From: Pseudomonas sp. GR 6-02 | Lineage (GTDB): Bacteria > Pseudomonadota > Gammaproteobacteria > Pseudomonadales > Pseudomonadaceae | Direction of reading: 5' to 3' | Assembly (NCBI RefSeq): GCF_001655615.1 | Contig: NZ_CP011567.1 | Span: 4,783,001-4,847,000, forward strand | Length of the DNA stretch: 64,000 bases | Part shown: in pieces, positions 55,084-61,620 of the stretch | Position numbering within the stretch: position 1 is the first letter of the stretch | How the letters are laid out: each line of letters starts with the position of its first letter | Position numbers and translations under genes: made by a program | The notes under the pieces: generated by a model | The model's input: the letters and a program-made list of their open reading frames with translations, nothing else | The model's database searches: none | What the model was told of the DNA's origin: nothing

Positions 55084-55791
55084 ATGCCCCGCAGTCCGCG
55101 TAGTCCAGGATGGTCAACGCTCCGACTTCGGTTCGGCGGATGGCTGCTGCTGGCGAGTTTTCTACTGGCCGGGTTGGGCAGTGCCTGGGCCGACTGGGAT
55201 TTTGCGCAGGTTCTGCAAACGGCCGAAAAACGCTACGGCCCCCTTGGCGAGGCACAGGGACGGATCGAGGCCTGGAGCCAAATGCTGCAAAGCGAACGCA
55301 ACCAGCCTGAGCGCGAACAACTGAACGCGGTCAATCACTTCTTCAATCAGCGACTGAGTTTTCAGGATGACACGCGCATCTGGCATCAGACCGATTACTG
55401 GGCCACGCCCGTGGAGTCCTTGATCAAAGCCGCAGGCGACTGCGAAGACTTCGCCCTGGCGAAATACTTCAGCCTGCGTCACCTCGGGATTCCCAGCGAA
55501 AAACTACGCATCACCTACGTCAAGGCCCTGACCCAGAACCAGGCGCACATGGTGTTGACCTTCTACAGCAGCCCCACGGCCGATCCGCTGGTGCTGGACA
55601 ACCTGATCGACGAGATCCGCCCCGCCTCCCAACGCAAAGACTTGCTGCCGGTGTATGCCTTCAACGCCGAAGGCCTGTACTTGCCGGGAGCCAATGGTGG
55701 TAAACGCAGCAGCGACTCGAAAAAACTGTCGCGCTGGCAAGACGTATTGAAAAAGATGCAAATCGAAGGGTTCGCCGTGGGCGAAGGCTAG
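55084..55791 (+). CDS. lapG: LapG-type periplasmic cysteine protease
   Basis: This 235-aa bacterial transglutaminase-like cysteine protease cleaves the N-terminal retention region of LapA-type adhesins, releasing them from the surface. A signal/membrane segment (about residues 18-36) precedes the catalytic domain. Cys120 (AAGDCEDFALAKY), His155 (NQAHMVL) and Asp172 (LVLDNL) form the triad with the spacing known for LapG, and Asp119/Glu121 flank the cysteine like its calcium ligands. It is followed by lapD after 23 bp, the standard arrangement. Confidence 0.95.
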   Translation: MPRSPRSPGWSTLRLRFGGWLLLASFLLAGLGSAWADWDFAQVLQTAEKRYGPLGEAQGRIEAWSQMLQSERNQPEREQLNAVNHFFNQRLSFQDDTRIWHQTDYWATPVESLIKAAGDCEDFALAKYFSLRHLGIPSEKLRITYVKALTQNQAHMVLTFYSSPTADPLVLDNLIDEIRPASQRKDLLPVYAFNAEGLYLPGANGGKRSSDSKKLSRWQDVLKKMQIEGFAVGEG

Positions 55792-55814
55792 CCGCCACTG
55801 CAAGGAGTGTTTTC

Positions 55815-57755
55815 ATGTCACTGCGCAAACAGTTGTTCCTCGCCATTTGCCTGTTCTTGCTGGTGGCCTTCAGCGGCAGTTTTTTTGTCAGCCTGGAAAG
55901 CTCCCGTGAACAGATGCTCAGTCAGTTGCGCTCCCACGCCCAGGACGCCGCCACGGCGCTGGGCCTGTCGTTGACCGCGCAGATCGACGACCCGGCGATG
56001 ATCGAATTGATGGTCAGCTCGATTTTCGACAGTGGCTATTTCAGCAGCATCCGGGTCATCAGCATCGAGAATGAACAAGTGCTGGTGGAGCGCAGCGTAC
56101 CAGCGCAAATCGAGGGTGTACCCGGCTGGTTCGTCAGTCTGGTGAACCTGCGCCCACAAGGTGGCGATGCACTGGTCACGCGTGGCTGGGACCAGGCAGC
56201 CCGGGTCGAAGTGCTGAGCAACCCGCAGTTCGCCCTGGCCAAACTCTGGGACAGCTCCCTCGGCAGCCTGATCTGGCTGCTGATTTGCGGATTACTCAGC
56301 GCCGTGTTCGGAGGCTGGCTATTACGCCGGCAATTGCGCCCGCTCGACAACATGGTCAAACAGGCTGAAGCCATCAGTAAACGCGAGTTCCGCAGCTTGC
56401 CAAAATTGCCGCGCACGCCGGAGCTCAAACGCGTGGTGCTGGCCATGAACCAGATGGTCGAAAAACTCAAAGCGCTGTTCGCCGAAGAGGCCGCGCGCAG
56501 CGAAAAACTGCGCTCCGAATCCTATCAGGACAACCTTACGGGCCTGGCCAACCGGCGCTTGCTGGATGAACAACTGGCCGACCAATTACTGGATTCCGAG
56601 CAAAGCCGCGACGGTCATTTGCTGATGCTGCGGATCAACGACCTGATCGGCCTCAATCAACGCCTGGGTGGCCAGCGCACCGATGCCCTGATCAGCGCCG
56701 TCGGCGAGTTGCTCAAGCGCCTGACGCAACCTGCAGAACGTCGTACCTGGCTCGCGGCGCGCAATCGCGGTGGCGAATTCAGCTTGCTGACGCCGGGTCT
56801 GGACAGTAGGGGAGCCGCGCGCCTGGCCTCCGAAATCAGCGCCACCCTGGAAAACCTGCGCCTGACCGGCGCCAGCGACTGCATGCCCGTGGCGCATCTG
56901 GGCATCGTCGCCTACCACCCGGGCGAACCGGCAAATGATGTGCTGCTGCGCCTCGACCAAGCGCTGACCCAGGCCCGGCAACATCCCGAGCGGCCATGGA
57001 TATACCAGGCTCAGGTCGATACTGCGCCGAATCACTCTCAGCATGATTGGCGCAACTGGATCGACGATGCGCTGACCGAGGGCAAGATGCAGTTGTATTT
57101 CCAACCGGTGGTGCAATGCGCCGACACCAGTCAGGTGCTGCACCACAAAGTCCTCGCGCGCCTGCTCGACCCGCAGGGCCAGGCCGTTGCCGCCGGGCAT
57201 TTCCTGCCGTGGATCGAACGCCTCGGCTGGTCGGCGCGGTTCGATCTGGCGATGCTCGAAACCACCCTCGAATACCTCGCCGCCAACCGCTGGCCGCTCG
57301 CGCTGAGCCTGTCCGGCAGCACCCTGCGCGACCAGACCCAGCTGAAACTGATCTGCGACATACTCGAATCATTGCCGGAACTGGCGCCTCTGCTGACCCT
57401 GGAAATCGACGAACGCCAACTGCCGCCCCCCGAAGAACTGCAACGCCTGAGCCACAGCCTGCTCAACACCGGTTACCGCATCGGTTTGCAGCATTTCGGC
57501 GGCAGCTTCAGCCAGATCGGCAACCTGACGCAGCTGGGGTTGGCGTACTTGAAAATCGATGGGGCGTACATTCGGGGTATCGATGAGCAGAGTGACAAGC
57601 GGTTGTTTATCGATGCGATATACCGGGCGACCAACAGCATTGATCTGCCGTTGATTGCGGAAATGGTCGAGACCAAAGGGGAACTGGAGGTGATCCGGGA
57701 GTTGGGGCTATTTGGGGTGATGGGGCGGTTGATCGGGCCACCGGAGCCGATGTGA
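55815..57755 (+). CDS. lapD: LapD-type c-di-GMP receptor with degenerate GGDEF and EAL domains
   Basis: This 646-aa inner-membrane receptor controls LapG. TM1 (about 5-27) precedes a periplasmic domain that holds LapG. TM2 (about 150-172), a HAMP relay, a degenerate GGDEF domain (RNRGGEFSLL in place of GGDEF) and a degenerate EAL domain (HHKVLARLL in place of EAL) follow. The loss of both active sites is the LapD hallmark: the EAL domain binds c-di-GMP without cleaving it and switches the periplasmic domain to sequester LapG, keeping adhesin on the surface. Confidence 0.95.
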   Translation: MSLRKQLFLAICLFLLVAFSGSFFVSLESSREQMLSQLRSHAQDAATALGLSLTAQIDDPAMIELMVSSIFDSGYFSSIRVISIENEQVLVERSVPAQIEGVPGWFVSLVNLRPQGGDALVTRGWDQAARVEVLSNPQFALAKLWDSSLGSLIWLLICGLLSAVFGGWLLRRQLRPLDNMVKQAEAISKREFRSLPKLPRTPELKRVVLAMNQMVEKLKALFAEEAARSEKLRSESYQDNLTGLANRRLLDEQLADQLLDSEQSRDGHLLMLRINDLIGLNQRLGGQRTDALISAVGELLKRLTQPAERRTWLAARNRGGEFSLLTPGLDSRGAARLASEISATLENLRLTGASDCMPVAHLGIVAYHPGEPANDVLLRLDQALTQARQHPERPWIYQAQVDTAPNHSQHDWRNWIDDALTEGKMQLYFQPVVQCADTSQVLHHKVLARLLDPQGQAVAAGHFLPWIERLGWSARFDLAMLETTLEYLAANRWPLALSLSGSTLRDQTQLKLICDILESLPELAPLLTLEIDERQLPPPEELQRLSHSLLNTGYRIGLQHFGGSFSQIGNLTQLGLAYLKIDGAYIRGIDEQSDKRLFIDAIYRATNSIDLPLIAEMVETKGELEVIRELGLFGVMGRLIGPPEPM

Positions 57756-57787
57756 GGGGTATGACCACTCGTCTAAAACCTGTGCGC

Positions 57788-57807
57788 ACCTGTCAGATCT
57801 GACAGTA
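57788..57807. promoter_or_regulatory. LuxR-type (las/rhl-like) box upstream of the 889-aa gene
   Basis: ACCTGTCAGATCTGACAGTA contains a perfect 16-bp palindrome (57790-57805) with the CT-N12-AG spacing of LuxR-family sites. Its centre is about 42 bp before the start site implied by a -10-like TATCTA at 57827-57832, the position LuxR activators use. The downstream ATG is at 57895. Confidence 0.6.
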
Positions 57808-57894
57808 GGCAAACACTCACGCCGATTATCTAATCCTTCCGTATCGGTGCCGCCCAATCGGGCAGCCGGGCGCCTCTATGGAAGGTATGCATTC

Positions 57895-60564
57895 ATGAAC
57901 AGCCCCCTGACAAACGCTGACCTCGCCTCCAATGGACAAGTCGTTGTATTCCCGCCCGATCGCGGCATCGGCGTGCTGGCCGTAGACCCGCCCTACCCGC
58001 CGGGCTACAAACCGCAGAGCGACGGTGCGTTGGGGATCAACATCAACATGGTGCACGGCGACCGAGACGGTTTGCTGGTTTACATCCTGGCCTATCTGAA
58101 CATGGCCATCGGCGACTACATCACGGTTTACATCGAAACAAAAAACGCTCCCGTCGCTGAATTTTCCGTCACCGAAGCCCACTTCGATGCCGAAGGCAAC
58201 GCGAAAAACATTCCTTTCTATATTTCCGCCACAGACATGGAAGCCAGGTTTGCACCGCTGCTATCGGAGAACAAGCAATTCTGGTTCGAAGTTGAGCGTG
58301 TGAGCGGAAACGACACCGAACAATCGCCACCTGTGCCGCTGTTTTATAAATACCCGGCGCCGGGTGAACCGGACACAGACGGCGGAAAACCCTTCAACCA
58401 GGGCCTCAAGCTGCCCGTCGCTTCGGAATCCGTCATTGATAAAACCGTGGTCGATGAAGGCATGTTCGTGACCGTGCTGGCGTATTACAACCAGCAAATC
58501 GGTGATGTGGTCGTACTTGCCTTTGGATCGCTGCTCCTTGAGGCCACCGTCACTGCGTTGGGTGATGTGGTCTTTGAATTGACACCTGAAATGCTCGCCA
58601 AACTGCCGCTCACCTCTACGGTGATCGTACGCTGGGAGGTGTTCGATGTCGTGGAGAATTCGAGCGGCTGGTCGGACTCGCTAACTCTTACGTTCAAACC
58701 CGGCATTGTGTTGCTGACGGCACCGATTTTCGAACAGGCCGATCCCGACAATGTGGTAGATCACGATCTGCTCATGGGCGATCCCATGGTGATACTGGTC
58801 ACCGGTGTATTTGCGCAACATGATGAGATCGCACTGACCCTGGAAGCGCTCACCAGTGGTGGCGATCCCGCCAGCCACACGTTCCGTGTGACGCTGACTG
58901 CCGCGACCAGATCCGTGAAAATCCCTGTTCTAAACGAGTGGGTACGCAATCTCATCAGGGGATCGGCACGGGCGTCCTACACATTGACCAAAGGGGGCAA
59001 CACCCAGCTTTCGAAACCCGCCGACGCCACTTTCAGGGGCAAGTCCTTGCCTCTGGGTCTGGCTATAGTTGAGCCGCTGGTAGACGACAAACTACCGGTC
59101 GACACTGGCAGGGCCAGGGTAAAAGTTGCTGACTATTGGCCGTTGAAAAAGGGCGCCAACGTTACCCTTCACTGGCAAACTACCGATAAAGACGGGATCA
59201 AGGCCCTGTTCATTTTCAAACTCATTATCGAGGATCCGACACAGCCAATCATATTTGAGGTGTCAGACAAGTACATCGCCCCTTATGCCGATACGCCTTT
59301 GACGGTGCAATGCACAATAAAAAATCCGGGGGAGATGGAGGTCTTTTCGGAACTACTTCAGTTAATGTTTGGAGAGGAAGCGATTGAAGAATTGCGGCCG
59401 CCATTCCCCGTACCACCGGCTACCATGGTCATCGATTTACTGGAAGTACCGAATGGAATTACCGTTCGAATTGAATATCCGACCGCCAGGACAAATGATA
59501 AAGCGCAATTTATAGACGCGACTCCCCTGCCGGGTGACAAACCCTTTTCTGAGCAGCGAATCAATGAAAACAAACGGGCCAACTTAAAACTCAGCTCCGC
59601 ATTTCTTTTGGCCCGCATGAATAGCGAAATAAAGTTGTATTGGACGTTGATTCGCGACGGAAAATCAGTTGGGAAATCGTTACCCCTGGCACTGAAAATT
59701 GAGCCGATTGTCGACGGTGATATTCGATTGGGAGTTCCCATCATCGATCAGGCTGATAGTGCGCAGACCTTGGATATCAATGAATTCGACGGTGATGCCA
59801 CCATCACTAAAACTTCATGGCCGCTTCGGGGTGGAAATTATCATATCGACATAACGGTCATCGGAACCGGAAACAATGGAATCCCCCTTGTTATTCCCGT
59901 AGTGACAGAAGGTTCCTTGACACCTGAGGAAGAGACAAATGGATTCACCAGAACACTGTCACGTGCGCAACTGTTACTGCTGCAGGATGGTTCAACCCTC
60001 CATGTAGAAGTCAAAGCCAACGTCAAGGGACAAAAGCCCATAACGATCACATTCCCAACATCCATAAAATATATCATCAAGAACAAACAGCCGATATTGT
60101 CGGAAAACTTCGATCACCGCCCTACACAACTAATAGCACCCGGCGGAAGTATCTCACTAGATAGCATGACCATTACGTTTCCGGCAGGGAACGGTTATTT
60201 GGGAATAACTTCACTAGCCAATGTTATCACCGGCCCTTACCCTCAGTTACCGGGCTATTGCTATGGGCAAATTCTGGAGATGCATTGGCAGGCAAGTGGA
60301 ACAGCACAACATATGCGCATCAGATTTAACTGGGGCTATTCTTATGTCAGTTTTTGGTGCAGATTCGCCCAATTTAATGACCTCTCGGTTTTATTTTTAG
60401 ATAAAGCGGGAAACTCGTTAAATCATATTTATCTCGCCAATAATTTCGGCGTGCAGCCTGTCACTTACTCCACCCCTTCCCACAACTACATCTGGGGTAT
60501 AGAAATCCGGACTCCAAGAATGGACCTCATTGCTCTAGATTATTTCGAAATGCGTCGCAAGTAA
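57895..60564 (+). CDS. Large hypothetical protein with Ig-like repeats (889 aa)
   Basis: This 889-aa protein has no Sec signal, membrane segment or catalytic motif that I recognise. It appears to be built of roughly 130-150-residue beta-rich Ig-like units. Related block starts include LTAPIFEQADPDNVVDHD (about 290), LGLAIVEPLVDDKLPVDTGRA (about 398) and LGVPIIDQADSAQTLDINEFDGD (about 617). The last 150 residues form a separate aromatic-rich domain (PGYCYGQILEMHW... NWGYSYVSFWCRF) that may bind a ligand. From about 59300 the DNA is more AT-rich than neighbouring genes, suggesting transfer. ATG 57895 follows GGAAGGTATGC. It may be an exported or surface protein; that is a guess. Confidence 0.82.
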   Translation: MNSPLTNADLASNGQVVVFPPDRGIGVLAVDPPYPPGYKPQSDGALGININMVHGDRDGLLVYILAYLNMAIGDYITVYIETKNAPVAEFSVTEAHFDAEGNAKNIPFYISATDMEARFAPLLSENKQFWFEVERVSGNDTEQSPPVPLFYKYPAPGEPDTDGGKPFNQGLKLPVASESVIDKTVVDEGMFVTVLAYYNQQIGDVVVLAFGSLLLEATVTALGDVVFELTPEMLAKLPLTSTVIVRWEVFDVVENSSGWSDSLTLTFKPGIVLLTAPIFEQADPDNVVDHDLLMGDPMVILVTGVFAQHDEIALTLEALTSGGDPASHTFRVTLTAATRSVKIPVLNEWVRNLIRGSARASYTLTKGGNTQLSKPADATFRGKSLPLGLAIVEPLVDDKLPVDTGRARVKVADYWPLKKGANVTLHWQTTDKDGIKALFIFKLIIEDPTQPIIFEVSDKYIAPYADTPLTVQCTIKNPGEMEVFSELLQLMFGEEAIEELRPPFPVPPATMVIDLLEVPNGITVRIEYPTARTNDKAQFIDATPLPGDKPFSEQRINENKRANLKLSSAFLLARMNSEIKLYWTLIRDGKSVGKSLPLALKIEPIVDGDIRLGVPIIDQADSAQTLDINEFDGDATITKTSWPLRGGNYHIDITVIGTGNNGIPLVIPVVTEGSLTPEEETNGFTRTLSRAQLLLLQDGSTLHVEVKANVKGQKPITITFPTSIKYIIKNKQPILSENFDHRPTQLIAPGGSISLDSMTITFPAGNGYLGITSLANVITGPYPQLPGYCYGQILEMHWQASGTAQHMRIRFNWGYSYVSFWCRFAQFNDLSVLFLDKAGNSLNHIYLANNFGVQPVTYSTPSHNYIWGIEIRTPRMDLIALDYFEMRRK

Positions 60565-60998
60565 GTGTTGATAAACACTGGTGAAGACAGGGACGTATTT
60601 GTTTATCGCTTCAGGTCTTAATCCAAACTCTGAGTGAGATAAACATGAGTGTTTAAAAGACATCTCCAGACACTCACTCAGGCTACACATCCTTGCGCAG
60701 TTGCCTACGACTGCGCCAGAATCCGCCGGCTTGTGCGCCTAAGGGTCGGGTTCTATTGTTTCCCGGTCGCTGACAAATCAGCGATCGGGTTTAGCGACCC
60801 GAACCTTTGTAGGCGCAACAGCGCTCCAAACTCTCTTGCAGATTGTTCATGTCTGCGATTGATGTCATGGCGGCTGTGCGCGGGAGACCTTCGGGTCTGC
60901 CGGGCGCCTACACCCGGTTCGCTAACCTGCGTGCAGCCGCCACCCTTACCTGTTTAGCGACAGGTCTTGGTGGCTCCATTTCCTGTAGGAGTTTCACC
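60565..60998. other. Highly structured intergenic region upstream of the DUF6124 gene
   Basis: This 434-bp stretch holds no gene I can support but several foldbacks. Outer arms TGCGCCTA (60734) and TAGGCGCA (60810) enclose TCGCTGA-CAAA-TCAGCGA (60767-60784) and TCGGGT-TTAGCG-ACCCGA (60785-60802). Then come AGACC-TTCG-GGTCT (60885-60898), GGTT-CGCT-AACC (60916-60927) and ACCTGT-TTAGCG-ACAGGT (60948-60965). Two hairpins share the loop TTAGCG with different stems, and a third contains it in reverse complement. It could be a 5' UTR RNA structure or a repeated mobile motif. Confidence 0.7.
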
Positions 60999-61367
60999 AT
61001 GTTCAAAATCACACCCAACCCACCCGAAACCGACGACGTTTCCCCTTACGAAACCCCGGACTCCAAAAAACTCAACGAAGCCGCCGAGCGCGCCCTCGAT
61101 TACTACCTCAAACCGTCCGCCCCCAAGCCCCCACGCAAGCCGAGCACGATTTACACCGTTGCCCCGGACATCGACATCGAAGAGCTACTGGCCAATGCCT
61201 GCGAGTCCTTTGCCTCGGCCAAGGTGATCGCCAGTGACTGTGCCGGTTTTCTGGAGGGGCCGCAGCGCAATACGATATTGGGCGTCGCGCAGCTCATCAT
61301 GTTTGGTGAACTGGCGGTGAGTCGGGCGCTGGACAGTCTGGAACTGAAGGCTGACCCGGCCCTATGA
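60999..61367 (+). CDS. DUF6124 family protein
   Basis: This is a 122-aa protein starting MFKITPNPPETDDVSPYETPDSKKLNEAAERALDYYL, the recognisable opening of a small Pseudomonas-specific family. It is helical in its second half (IEELLANACESFASAKVIASDCAGFLEGPQRNTILGVAQLI) with no membrane segment. I chose ATG 60999 after TGTAGGAGTTTCACC; the frame is open to 60843 but that part overlaps stem-loops. Function unknown. Confidence 0.85.
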   Translation: MFKITPNPPETDDVSPYETPDSKKLNEAAERALDYYLKPSAPKPPRKPSTIYTVAPDIDIEELLANACESFASAKVIASDCAGFLEGPQRNTILGVAQLIMFGELAVSRALDSLELKADPAL

Positions 61368-61389
61368 CCTTAGGTCAAACGCTGCCCCC

Positions 61390-61522
61390 TGTGGCGAGGG
61401 AGCTTGCTCCCGCTCGGCTGCGCAGCAGTCGTAAACCCTGTACATACGGTCTACTTGATGCAATTGGTCGAATGGTTTTGGGGTCGCTTCGCAGCCCAGC
61501 GGGAGCAAGCCCCCTCGCCACA
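61390..61522. repeat. Paired inverted REP elements (REPIN)
   Basis: TGTGGCGAGGGAGCTTGCTCCCGCT faces AGCGGGAGCAAGCCCCCTCGCCACA across about 85 bp, the same 133-bp size as two other copies. Confidence 0.88.
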
Positions 61523-61569
61523 TGAGGTGTATCCGGGCACAGGGCCGGTAGATAAATCCTCAACCAACA

Positions 61570-61612
61570 AAAAACCCGCCATCCCCTTTCACCGGGAATG
61601 GCGGGTTTTGTC
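61570..61612. terminator. Bidirectional intrinsic terminator
   Basis: AAAACCCGCCATCCC and GGGAATGGCGGGTTTT pair with one bulge around an 8-base loop. The A tract on the left serves the adhesin gene on the minus strand and the T tract on the right serves DUF6124 on the plus strand. Confidence 0.85.
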
Positions 61613-61620
61613 GTTTCAGA

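Noticed and set aside
60843..60998. N-terminal extension of the DUF6124 protein
   Set aside because: The frame is open, but the segment coincides with multiple hairpins and the AGGAG site lies at the internal ATG 60999.
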